The translations under genes were made by a program, and so were the position numbers. This document shows, piece by piece, positions 17,796 through 25,867 of a stretch of 64,000 nucleotides of DNA; position 1 is the first letter of the stretch; each line of letters opens with the position of its first letter. The stretch comes from Acinetobacter sp. CFCC 10889 (GTDB lineage: Bacteria > Pseudomonadota > Gammaproteobacteria > Pseudomonadales > Moraxellaceae): contig NZ_LQXQ01000021.1 in assembly GCF_003268395.1 (NCBI RefSeq), forward strand, positions 1 through 64,000, read 5' to 3'. The notes below the pieces were generated by a model. That model ran no database searches, was not told the DNA's origin, and saw only the letters and a program-made list of their open reading frames with translations.

Positions 17796-20162
17796 ATGAA
17801 ATATTATAAAAAAGGGGTTTTAGCCCTAGCGGTCTTATCGACAATGTCTTTGATGGCGGCAGAAGACAGAACCATTTATGTCACTACATTTGCAGATGAA
17901 AATGGTGAAAATACAGATAAATGTTCTTTGCGTGAGGCGATTACTGCCGCATCAACCCATAAAGATTTTGGGGGGTGTAATAAAGGTCAACTGCAAAGTA
18001 ATGTAACCAATGTGATTCAGTTAGAGGCGGGTGAGTATAAGCTCAATTCTGAATTACAACCGACTGCTGCGATTAGCATTGTAGGTAAAGAACCGAGTGA
18101 TTATACCAAAAAGGATGTATTGACTAATGAGTATCCAGCGTTAACAGCACTCAAGACAACGATTAATGCGCAGGGACTATCGCGTATTTTTAATACCAAT
18201 CATACCAATGCACCAACATTAACGTTGAATAATTTAAAGTTAATCAATGGTTCAAGTAAAAATGCACGAACCAATGCGGGTGGTGCATTGTATTTGGGAG
18301 GTGCAACAACTTTAAATAATGTTTCGATTGAAAATTCAAATAGTCAAACGGGTGGTGCGATTTATTTGAATGGTGCAAATAGTAGTTTAACTATAGTAGG
18401 TGGTATCTACCAAAAAAATAATGCGGTTACGGGTAGTATATTGGCAATGACCTGTAGTGATCAATTAAATGACACAAAACGTAGTATTGATATTTCAAGT
18501 GCAACTTTTTTGAATAATGGGGCTGCAAGCAGTAATAGTACGTTTGCATTTTGTGGTCAGCCAACAGCAAAATTTACCACCAACACCATCACTGAAAATA
18601 CGGCAAATCCAAATAGTGGTAGCATTATCCAATTTAGTGATGTAACACCACAGGGTAATGTTAATTTAAGTACTTTATCTGCCATAACACTACTTAGTAA
18701 TACCATTGTTAAAAATTCGGCTTGGACGACCTTTTTATATAATGTCGCAGGAAATAAGATATTAAGTTTTAATGTGTTAGCTTATAATGGAAATGGTAAA
18801 TCTTGTCGTTATGCAGGGAACGATTTAGCAACAGTTGAAAAACCAAGCATAACTTTGGAAAAAAATGCTTTGGCATTATCGGCAAGCAGTGCAAATTCAA
18901 GCTGTGAATTACCTGCAAAAGTTGCAACAGATGTCGTGAAAGATTCAGTAGATTTGAGTACAGCAGCATTTTCAACAGTTTTAAGTACTTTACAACCTGC
19001 ATCGCAATATACAGGTTTTATGCCTTTGTATTTCCCAGTAAATACAACAGCTTCGACTAGCCTGATTGATACTAAATTATTCTCATGTAGTGGCTATGAT
19101 CAGCGTGGTATAGGACGTGTAGATACAGATGAATCAAAAACATCAGATAAATCAAACTCATGTGATATTGGTTCGACAGAAATTGTTCGTTTAACAGCAT
19201 TTAAAGCAGAACTTGCAAATGGTTCTGTTGTTGCTTTATTGGATCAATATAAAGGTTATGCAGATAAATTTAAGTCGTTGATTGCAGACAAAACCACCAA
19301 AGCTGAGTATTTACCCTACTATAAAGCTGAACAAGCCAAATATGAAAATCTAGCAAATATTAAAACCAAACAAAAATATCGCACGATTTTCTTTGATCCA
19401 TTTATAGCAAATTTACCGCATGAAGTCCCTCTTGCGAATGGTGGGCGTGAAATTAAACACTTAAATGCGGATAACTATATCGTAGAAGCCAAAGCAAAAG
19501 GTATTGGTAATATTTCTGAAAATGTGGAAACGATTATTCCTGATACTGATTTAAAGTGTGAATGGGATGCAAGTTTGGGTTTGATTAAAATGTGGCGTAT
19601 AGATGATAATATCACACCTACAGGTGATAAAGAATTCTGTCAATATACGTTAAAGCTTAAAACTGATCCGAGTAAAACCTCTTCTGCATATATATTAGCG
19701 ACATTTAGTAATATTGCACCAATTGCTAAAGATGCTGAGTTTGCGGTGAAAGCTGGCTCAGATATGAAAGTCACGGTTGATTTACTCAATTATGTCAATG
19801 ATGATGGTGATGGTTTGGTGAGTGCGTTGACTGATCCAAAGTCCAAGAACAAGTTGGCTTATTATACCAATAAGAATGGACAAGATTTAGCGATTCGTAT
19901 TACCAAAAAAGTTGATCCATTGGTATTCAGTGCTGAGCGTAGTGGACCATGTCCTGGCGAAGATCGTTTATATACTTGTTATGGTGGTAAAATTACTGTC
20001 CAGTATAAAAATACTTTAGATCCATTCAGTTATAAATTTAGTTATGCAGCTTATGATGCAGATGGCAAAATTTCTAATGAAGCGACTGTCAATATAAAGA
20101 ATAGTGCTACATCTGATAGTGGTGTGCGTAACAGTGCGGTGGTGGTGCGATGGGCTGGTTAG
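17796..20162 (+). CDS. Second CSLREA-domain rhombotarget-like protein, 3' end frameshifted
   Basis: 788 residues as read: signal peptide (about 1-21), CSLREA at about 43-48, a right-handed beta-helix-like middle with GGALYLGG and GGAIYLNG turns, and a C-terminal Ig-like region. It is related to the preceding gene in its N-terminal domain and plan but not a close copy. In frame it ends at 20162 without a sorting tail. In the -1 frame from 20138 a full GlyGly-CTERM follows to a stop at 20224. One missing base near 20134-20138 would restore it. Start set at ATG 17796, with AAAGGA 7 nt upstream; GTG 17793 is the alternative. Confidence 0.8.
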   Translation: MKYYKKGVLALAVLSTMSLMAAEDRTIYVTTFADENGENTDKCSLREAITAASTHKDFGGCNKGQLQSNVTNVIQLEAGEYKLNSELQPTAAISIVGKEPSDYTKKDVLTNEYPALTALKTTINAQGLSRIFNTNHTNAPTLTLNNLKLINGSSKNARTNAGGALYLGGATTLNNVSIENSNSQTGGAIYLNGANSSLTIVGGIYQKNNAVTGSILAMTCSDQLNDTKRSIDISSATFLNNGAASSNSTFAFCGQPTAKFTTNTITENTANPNSGSIIQFSDVTPQGNVNLSTLSAITLLSNTIVKNSAWTTFLYNVAGNKILSFNVLAYNGNGKSCRYAGNDLATVEKPSITLEKNALALSASSANSSCELPAKVATDVVKDSVDLSTAAFSTVLSTLQPASQYTGFMPLYFPVNTTASTSLIDTKLFSCSGYDQRGIGRVDTDESKTSDKSNSCDIGSTEIVRLTAFKAELANGSVVALLDQYKGYADKFKSLIADKTTKAEYLPYYKAEQAKYENLANIKTKQKYRTIFFDPFIANLPHEVPLANGGREIKHLNADNYIVEAKAKGIGNISENVETIIPDTDLKCEWDASLGLIKMWRIDDNITPTGDKEFCQYTLKLKTDPSKTSSAYILATFSNIAPIAKDAEFAVKAGSDMKVTVDLLNYVNDDGDGLVSALTDPKSKNKLAYYTNKNGQDLAIRITKKVDPLVFSAERSGPCPGEDRLYTCYGGKITVQYKNTLDPFSYKFSYAAYDADGKISNEATVNIKNSATSDSGVRNSAVVVRWAG

Positions 20163-20224
20163 GCATCTTTGGTTTAATGGGTCTAGCAGGGTATCGCCGT
20201 TATAAAGACCAACGTGCTAAATAA
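20138..20224 (+). other. Out-of-frame GlyGly-CTERM tail of the second rhombotarget
   Basis: Read in the frame of 20138 this stretch gives GGGAMGWLGIFGLMGLAGYR followed by RYKDQRAK and TAA. That is Gly-rich turn, hydrophobic helix, basic end: the same layout as the tail of the upstream gene. It directly follows the point where the annotated frame goes off into VVVRWAG and stops. Confidence 0.85.
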
Positions 20225-20237
20225 GAAAAAGAGATTT

Positions 20238-20266
20238 AAAACCAGTGTTCGCACTGGTTTTTTCTT
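20238..20266 (+). terminator. Terminator of the rhombotarget pair
   Basis: A 10-bp stem AAAACCAGTG / CACTGGTTTT with a TTCG tetraloop (20238-20261), continuing into more Ts. It comes 14 bp after the restored-frame stop, which supports that stop as the ancestral gene end. Confidence 0.85.
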
Positions 20267-20415
20267 GGTGATGATTTAAATAAGCTGTCTAAAAATAAGC
20301 GTTTACATATTTCTATATTTAAAATATCAAAATTGTATTATAAGTTTGCATAAGACTTGTATTTTATGTCTTTGCCACCCATAACATAGATGTATAATTT
20401 TTATATGATTTTACC

Positions 20416-21198
20416 ATGACTCAATTGATTTCATTGACACCTTTACAGCATATACAGATAGATCCTGAGGATTTATTGTCGATCAAACGCAATGATTTGG
20501 TGCCGTTATTAGATAACCAAAGCCGTTTAAATCTGTATGCAGATCAGTTGATTCAGGCACAATCCGTGTTACTTAATGGTGTGGATACTCAGTTAACACA
20601 GAAACTGAGTCAAGTCATTGCACAAATTATTCAACAACTTTCAAATTCGCAGAAAAAGCTGAAACAGCGTAAGTTCAATGCTTTACAAAAATGGCTTGGT
20701 TTAGATTTAGAGTTTAGTGCAGGGCAAGTTAAATATTTTAGAGATTTAGATAGTCTGATTCAGGAAGCCAATTATTTAAATCAAAAAATGGCAATTGAAA
20801 TCCAAAAATCGCAAGCACGTTATCAGCAAGCACTCGGTTTTCGGGAACAAATGGCGAAATATATTCGTGCCGCACAAGAGTTTTTAGGTGAATATCCTGC
20901 CTTTGTTAAAAATAGACATCCTTTAGATAATTTTGAAGAACGATTATCTAAAAAAATTAACACTTTAGAAACGTTACAAGCCAGTAATGATATTGCTTTG
21001 GCACAAATGCAACTGACACAACAATTGTCACTCAGTTTGATGGATCGTTTTAAAGAAGCACAGCAGGTGTTGATTCCTGCTTGGCAATATCATTTAAAGC
21101 AAAACTCAGAGCAACAGTCGATGGCATCTGTACAAGAACTTGACCAAAGTCGTGAGAAATTGATCACCTCATTGAAAAAATCATTAGAGCAAAAATAG
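20416..21198 (+). CDS. Coiled-coil protein of the TelA operon, distant TelA-like
   Basis: A 260-residue soluble, Gln-rich, almost wholly helical protein with no signal peptide. I do not recognise a named family. Its C-terminal part, LMDRFKEAQQVLIPAWQYHL (about residues 208-227), resembles the TelA segment MLVDKFYAIKNITLPAWKNQ in the next gene. Its middle (KWLGLDLEFSAGQVKYFRDL) sits where TelA has a similar amphipathic block. It therefore looks like a diverged TelA paralogue or partner. TelA follows after 9 bp and a membrane protein after that. The function is unknown; by position it may form a complex with TelA. Confidence 0.7.
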   Translation: MTQLISLTPLQHIQIDPEDLLSIKRNDLVPLLDNQSRLNLYADQLIQAQSVLLNGVDTQLTQKLSQVIAQIIQQLSNSQKKLKQRKFNALQKWLGLDLEFSAGQVKYFRDLDSLIQEANYLNQKMAIEIQKSQARYQQALGFREQMAKYIRAAQEFLGEYPAFVKNRHPLDNFEERLSKKINTLETLQASNDIALAQMQLTQQLSLSLMDRFKEAQQVLIPAWQYHLKQNSEQQSMASVQELDQSREKLITSLKKSLEQK

Positions 21199-21207
21199 GG
21201 TAGGGTT

Positions 21208-22323
21208 ATGACTGAATTAGATAAAAATGTCATTGTTGAATCTTCGGTAGACTTACAACAGTGTTTTGAGCAACTTAGCCTCAAAGAGATCGGTTTAAGT
21301 GCGGATGACTATCATGAAGTGTTGAATGCACAAAAAGAATTGTTGAATATTGACCATCATGCAGTGGCTGAGTATGGGAAAAATATTGCAACTAAAACAT
21401 CATCTTATACCGATGAATTGTTAGACTTGGTGAAAAATAAAGATCTTGATACTACGGGTCAAAAACTGAACCAAGTGGTACAAGTTGCGCAACAGTTAAA
21501 TACGTCTAGTATTTTAAATCAATCTAAAAGTTCAGGATTTTTTGGTGGCATTTTAAGTAAATTTAAAGGTGCGAAACAAAGTTTTGATCAACATTTTAAT
21601 TCTACCAAAGAGCAGATCGAAAGTTTGGTCAAAGAGATTGAAACCTCGCAAAATGGCTTGAAAGCACGAGTCACAACTTTAGATAAAATGTTTGCTGCGG
21701 TGCAAGATGAATATAAACAATTGGGTGTGTATGTTGCAGCTGGTAAACTGAAGCAGCAAGAATTACAACATGAAATTTCAACCTTAACGACACAAGAACA
21801 AGATCAGCAGACGCATCAACGCATTTATGACTTAAATCATTTAGCCAATAATCTGGAAAAACGGGTCAGTGATTTGCAAGTACTCCAACAGTCAGCGATG
21901 CAAACTTTGCCGATGATTCGTATTATCCAATCGAATAATATGATGTTAGTTGATAAGTTTTATGCGATAAAAAACATTACTTTACCAGCTTGGAAAAACC
22001 AAATTAGTTTGGCGATTTCACTGCATGAACAACGGAATAGTGTACAACTGGCAAATACTATTGATGATGCAACCAATGATTTGTTAAAGCGTAATGCTGA
22101 TTTGTTGCATCAAAACTCAGTGGATACCGCCAAAGCCAATCAACGTTCAGTAATTGATATTGAAACCCTTGAACATGTGCAAAATACCCTCATTAAAACT
22201 GTAAATGATGTGATTCAAATCCAAAAAGAGGGTGTACAAAAACGTGAGGAAGCATCTGAGCGAATTCGTGCCTTACAAAGTAATTTGAAGCAATTGGTTT
22301 TGGAAAATACTCATTCTTCTTAA
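21208..22323 (+). CDS. Toxic anion resistance protein, TelA/KlaA family
   Basis: A 371-residue soluble coiled-coil protein of the TelA family (Pfam TelA; named for tellurite resistance in plasmid RK2 KlaA). The typical C-terminal half is clear: MLVDKFYAIKNITLPAWKNQ (about 248-267), then a long helix to NDLLKRNADLLHQNSVDTAK and the end motif EHVQNTLIKTVNDVIQIQKE. Chromosomal members often sit with XpaC-type proteins and are linked to envelope stress rather than tellurite itself; its role here is inferred. Second gene of a three-gene operon, SD AGGGT before the ATG. Confidence 0.85.
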   Translation: MTELDKNVIVESSVDLQQCFEQLSLKEIGLSADDYHEVLNAQKELLNIDHHAVAEYGKNIATKTSSYTDELLDLVKNKDLDTTGQKLNQVVQVAQQLNTSSILNQSKSSGFFGGILSKFKGAKQSFDQHFNSTKEQIESLVKEIETSQNGLKARVTTLDKMFAAVQDEYKQLGVYVAAGKLKQQELQHEISTLTTQEQDQQTHQRIYDLNHLANNLEKRVSDLQVLQQSAMQTLPMIRIIQSNNMMLVDKFYAIKNITLPAWKNQISLAISLHEQRNSVQLANTIDDATNDLLKRNADLLHQNSVDTAKANQRSVIDIETLEHVQNTLIKTVNDVIQIQKEGVQKREEASERIRALQSNLKQLVLENTHSS

Positions 22324-22340
22324 GTGTTTAGGAGAACATA

Positions 22341-23264
22341 TTGTCACTTAAAAATGACTATCCTGTGCAGTCGGCAGATTTAACAACAGGTTTAGCACGT
22401 TTAAAACAACGTCAGGGTAAATTAACCACCTTGACTGTGTTGAGTTGTACATTGTTTATTGCTACAAGTTTAAGTTTGTTTATTCAGCAGGATGTGGTTT
22501 TTCATTTTTTAGGTTTGACGCAAAATATTTCTCAGTTACATATTCCTTTGAGTGTCGATCAAAATTTACAAGCTTATATTGATCATCCAAATTATTTAAT
22601 GAGTTTATTCTCATGGTTTGGGTGGTTATTGCTTAAAGTTGTGGTGTCATTTATTGGTGCATTTTTCATTGTTGGATTTTTAAAGAAATTCCGCTTTTTT
22701 TTAGTACGTTTTCAGTCTTTTATTTTAAAGTTTGTTGCTTGGTTAATTGCTTTTGCTGTGTTGTGGTCAGCTTTGACTTATGTGCAATATGACTGGAATG
22801 ACAATGAGCAATCTGCCTATGAAGACTTGGTACATTATGATCGTAATATTCAACAAAGTCATATTTTTCAATATTTACAGCGCTCTGAAACTGCGCAACC
22901 TGTGCAAGCCTATTTGTTAGGGCAAGCGGCTTTATTACATAAACCGCAAGATCAAGATGCTGCTACGGCGTATGTTGCACAATTGGTTCAAGCTGAACGA
23001 GCAGATCCGCATTTTTTTGAATATGGTTTTAAATCTGAGCAGCTGTGGGCGATGCAACATGCGATTTATGGAAAATCCGTTACAGCAAGTACTGCAAAAT
23101 TACAGCCTCGTATTGAAAATGCACAGTATTGGTCAGCGATGATTCAAAAGATTTTATTTGCCATTTCAGCCCTATTTTTGCTGTTGAGTTTGGTGTTGTA
23201 TGCTTTAACGCAACGATTTAAGCAGCGTGTGATTCGTATTCAACGACAAGTTCATTTGGAATAA
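22341..23264 (+). CDS. Membrane protein of the TelA operon, unknown function
   Basis: A 307-residue inner-membrane protein with four hydrophobic segments: about 30-50, 90-115, 125-150 and 272-292. Between the third and fourth lies a soluble, Gln-rich helical region (about 155-265) that may be periplasmic or cytoplasmic. I do not recognise the family. It uses a TTG start with GGAG 6 nt upstream, 17 bp after telA. As the only membrane component of the operon it could anchor the two coiled-coil proteins. A terminator follows at 23285. Confidence 0.7.
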   Translation: MSLKNDYPVQSADLTTGLARLKQRQGKLTTLTVLSCTLFIATSLSLFIQQDVVFHFLGLTQNISQLHIPLSVDQNLQAYIDHPNYLMSLFSWFGWLLLKVVVSFIGAFFIVGFLKKFRFFLVRFQSFILKFVAWLIAFAVLWSALTYVQYDWNDNEQSAYEDLVHYDRNIQQSHIFQYLQRSETAQPVQAYLLGQAALLHKPQDQDAATAYVAQLVQAERADPHFFEYGFKSEQLWAMQHAIYGKSVTASTAKLQPRIENAQYWSAMIQKILFAISALFLLLSLVLYALTQRFKQRVIRIQRQVHLE

Positions 23265-23284
23265 TTTTTTGATAATATGAATGG

Positions 23285-23309
23285 AAACCTGCAAAATTTG
23301 CGGGTTTTT
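23285..23309 (+). terminator. Terminator of the TelA-type operon
   Basis: A 10-bp stem (23285-23294 with 23298-23307, one G-U pair) followed by TTTTT. An in-frame ATG at 23281 of the next reading frame would sit at the base of this hairpin, so I start the next gene later. Confidence 0.75.
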
Positions 23310-23355
23310 GTATGTAAATTATTTATTGAAAATAGAGAAAATTAATACTAAAAGT

Positions 23356-23844
23356 ATGAACAAAGAATTTTATAAAACCCTGATTTCATTAAATGTACCG
23401 AGTTGTTGGGCGATTGCTAAAAATCATTTGATCCAAGTGCCTTTTGATGTGATCAATGCATTAGACGAAAATGAACTCTTTGAAATGACGGAAAGTTATC
23501 TAAGTTATAATGTTTTTTTGGCTGAATATAAATACACAGGAAATTATAAAGTTACGCTTTGGGTAAGCTCTTATCCTGAATATGTAGAGAATAAAATTGT
23601 AGATTTAAGTTATGAAATTGATCTGTATGTGATTAATGAAGGGATTACAAGTAAAAAACGTAATTCAGCTGTGTTCTCAAAAGTTTTGCATATCCCAACG
23701 TTTGAGTTGTTACAGGCGAGTTTAAATACTTTAATGCTGAACACATATTATGATTTTAATGCCTGTTTAAAGAAGGGATTGTTTGCAGATTTGCTGCAAG
23801 ATATTGATCCTGAAATTGTACAGAGTGATTATCACTTAGACTAA
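23356..23844 (+). CDS. Hypothetical protein
   Basis: A 162-residue soluble acidic protein; I do not recognise a family. The sequence alternates short helices and strands (YKVTLWVSSYPEYVENK in the middle), has no signal peptide or membrane helix and no cluster of conserved catalytic residues. Start set at ATG 23356 because the earlier in-frame ATG (23281) lies in the upstream terminator; the SD is weak. It sits between the TelA operon and a pentapeptide-repeat gene. Confidence 0.6.
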   Translation: MNKEFYKTLISLNVPSCWAIAKNHLIQVPFDVINALDENELFEMTESYLSYNVFLAEYKYTGNYKVTLWVSSYPEYVENKIVDLSYEIDLYVINEGITSKKRNSAVFSKVLHIPTFELLQASLNTLMLNTYYDFNACLKKGLFADLLQDIDPEIVQSDYHLD

Positions 23845-23912
23845 GTGCATAAATGATTGAATAACAATACTTTATCAAAGTTAAAAATGAGCAGATGAAT
23901 CGGAGTTAAGCA

Positions 23913-24224
23913 ATGACATATGACTTTATGTTTCAACAAAATTTTAGAAGTTATGTGTTTATTGGAAAATACCAGTTTAATGCGATGAATTTACATCAAG
24001 TAAGATTGAAATACCTGAATTTAACAGGTTTTACGTGGGTGAATACCAATTTACGGGGTGCTTTTATTGCGAAGTCAAAATTTAAAAATTGCCATTTTAT
24101 TGCTGCGAATATGATTACACTGATGATCAATGATTGCTATTTTGAAAATTGTATTTTTGAGAATTGTAAGATGAAATATATGCAAATCAGCAAAACAAAT
24201 TTTGTGAATTGTCATGTAAATTAA
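23913..24224 (+). CDS. Small pentapeptide-repeat protein
   Basis: A 103-residue protein made largely of degenerate pentapeptide repeats, A(D/N)LXX-like: LNLTGFTWVNTNLRGAFIAK, then KFKNCHFIAANMITLMINDC and CYFENCIFENCKMK. These predict a short right-handed quadrilateral beta-helix of about three turns. No signal peptide. Pentapeptide proteins range from gyrase protectors to effectors; no specific role can be assigned. GGAGTTAAGC precedes the ATG. A 13-bp hairpin follows. Confidence 0.7.
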   Translation: MTYDFMFQQNFRSYVFIGKYQFNAMNLHQVRLKYLNLTGFTWVNTNLRGAFIAKSKFKNCHFIAANMITLMINDCYFENCIFENCKMKYMQISKTNFVNCHVN

Positions 24225-24241
24225 CGGCTTGATTTAGATTT

Positions 24242-24274
24242 TGTGTAGGAAATAGAACCAATATTTCCTACACA
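24242..24274. terminator. Hairpin between pentapeptide gene and convergent MFS gene
   Basis: A perfect 13-bp inverted repeat TGTGTAGGAAATA / TATTTCCTACACA (24242-24254, 24262-24274). T-tracts are weak on both sides; it is placed where a shared terminator is expected. Confidence 0.6.
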
Positions 24275-24303
24275 TTTAAAATACTTTTGGATCAGAAAAT
24301 ATC

Positions 24304-25491
24304 TTAACGCTGCCCATATTTAGGTACAGCACTTCGTAAACTATAAACAAAAAACTGCACTGTTCCCAACAACAAAACTGCCGAAGCCAAAACAAACTGT
24401 TGATGATAAGACACACCAAAATGTTGCAAAGCGCTAAAGCATAAACCACCGATCAGTTGTGTCAACGCAAAGCATAAAGTCGCAATACTCCATAGTTTTT
24501 TATACGCCACGCCATATAAATGCATAATGGTATATGAAGTCAAAAACACCACTGCAGGATTCAACAGACCTGTAAAAAATGAGGAGGTATAGGTAAAAAT
24601 AGGATGAATATCGAGTACAGCAATGATAATGGCGATGACATAAGCACTATATAAAATTTTCAGTGCGCTAAAATGCCCAAATTTACGTGCACATAGATAA
24701 GCTGTCACAGCACCTAAAGCACTGCCTGTACCATATAAAATCCAGTTAAAATTAATGTGATAGAGGTCTAAATCTAAGGTGTTTTTTAAATAATCAATCC
24801 AAAATAATGAATGCGGTACATAGGCAAAAGCACTGCTTGCATATACGATCAATAAGCAAATATACATTCCATCAACCACATTAGCTTGTTGTGTGGGTGC
24901 TTGGATGTTATTTAAATGGCTTTTAAAAATATTAAGTAAATATAATAAAATCAGGCAGATTAAAAATGCAAATGCAAATAAAATCAGCCATGCAGTTTGG
25001 GTCAAGATCCGATCTAAAAATGGCATAAATAAGGTTGCCAATAATACCCCGATGCCAATGCCACTAAAGCCAATAAAATTAATCTTTAAACGGTCTTCCG
25101 CAGCACAACACTGAACAACTACACTGGGTGCAAGAATCATGAGCAAGCCACCACTGATCCCTGAAATGGTGCGCCAAAAAATATACCAAAGGTTTGGAAA
25201 TTCGGCAAAGGCACAACTTAATAGGCTAATCGTTCCTATAAATGCAGCATAGAGTAGATATTTTGCCATACTCTGATTTTGTGGTAATTTCATTGCCAAA
25301 AAAGCACCAATTAAATAACCAAGTAAATTGGCACTGCCCAAAATGCTGGCAAAGTTGGCTGTCCATTCATAACTTTCACGGGTTGAAGGTAAAAGGGCGG
25401 TATAAGAAAAGCGTAATAAACCGATGCCTAAACATGTGCTTAAACACAGGAAAAGGCTGAGCTTAATTTTACTAATACGAGTGTCATCCAT
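24304..25491 (-). CDS. MFS transporter, YbfB/YjiJ family
   Basis: A 395-residue 12-helix major facilitator protein. The N-terminal region (LCLSTCLGIGLLRFSYTALL, about 14-33) is characteristic of the YbfB/YjiJ group, whose substrates are mostly unknown. The typical MFS A-motif between helices 2 and 3 is weak, as usual in this group. The gene is monocistronic. The SD is weak. A Fur-box-like sequence lies about 60-80 bp upstream (see findings). Confidence 0.82.
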   Translation of the reverse strand: MDDTRISKIKLSLFLCLSTCLGIGLLRFSYTALLPSTRESYEWTANFASILGSANLLGYLIGAFLAMKLPQNQSMAKYLLYAAFIGTISLLSCAFAEFPNLWYIFWRTISGISGGLLMILAPSVVVQCCAAEDRLKINFIGFSGIGIGVLLATLFMPFLDRILTQTAWLILFAFAFLICLILLYLLNIFKSHLNNIQAPTQQANVVDGMYICLLIVYASSAFAYVPHSLFWIDYLKNTLDLDLYHINFNWILYGTGSALGAVTAYLCARKFGHFSALKILYSAYVIAIIIAVLDIHPIFTYTSSFFTGLLNPAVVFLTSYTIMHLYGVAYKKLWSIATLCFALTQLIGGLCFSALQHFGVSYHQQFVLASAVLLLGTVQFFVYSLRSAVPKYGQR

Positions 25492-25867
25492 GTGCTATTT
25501 TTATCTTTTGGTCAATCTTTAAACTTACCCTAAATCTCTTAGTGGCGCTTGGCAAGTAATAATCATTATTTATTTTGGATATATTCATGCTGTGAGTGAG
25601 TAGATACTTTATTATGTGAAAAATATTGTTATTTTCAAATAAAGGAAAATATGAGACGAATGTTTGATTTTTGAGTGTGATTTTTTTCATGGTTTATTTT
25701 ATTTTCAGCAATGTTTAGCATTTTTTAAGATATAGAGAGAATATACTGATATATCAAATCATTAGTATGGTGATAAAAAATACGCTTTTATATATAAAAG
25801 TGCTAAACAATCATGGCTACAGCTGAATTGCCATATAATAGAGCAGTACGAAATTTTGGAAAATTAA
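25492..25867. other. 376-bp intergenic region between divergent MFS and tcyP genes
   Basis: Very AT-rich. It should hold the promoters of both neighbours. I see a Fur-like 19-mer at 25552-25570 (14 of 19 matches), a TATAAT at 25834-25839 ahead of tcyP, and a small dyad ATGGC/GCCAT at 25813-25817 and 25830-25834. No gene is convincing here. Confidence 0.5.
25834..25839 (+). promoter_or_regulatory. Likely -10 element of tcyP
   Basis: A perfect TATAAT, 28 nt upstream of the tcyP ATG. No recognisable -35 at 16-18 bp, which would suit an activator-dependent promoter; this is inference. Confidence 0.4.

Noticed and set aside
20124..20150. Programmed -1 ribosomal frameshift for the second rhombotarget
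   Set aside because: No X-XXY-YYZ slippery heptamer and no clear stimulatory stem-loop at the right spacing; mutation or sequence error is simpler.
21208..22323. TelA as evidence of a tellurite-resistance island
   Set aside because: No terB/C/D/Z or other ter genes are nearby; TelA family members are common on chromosomes without tellurite resistance.
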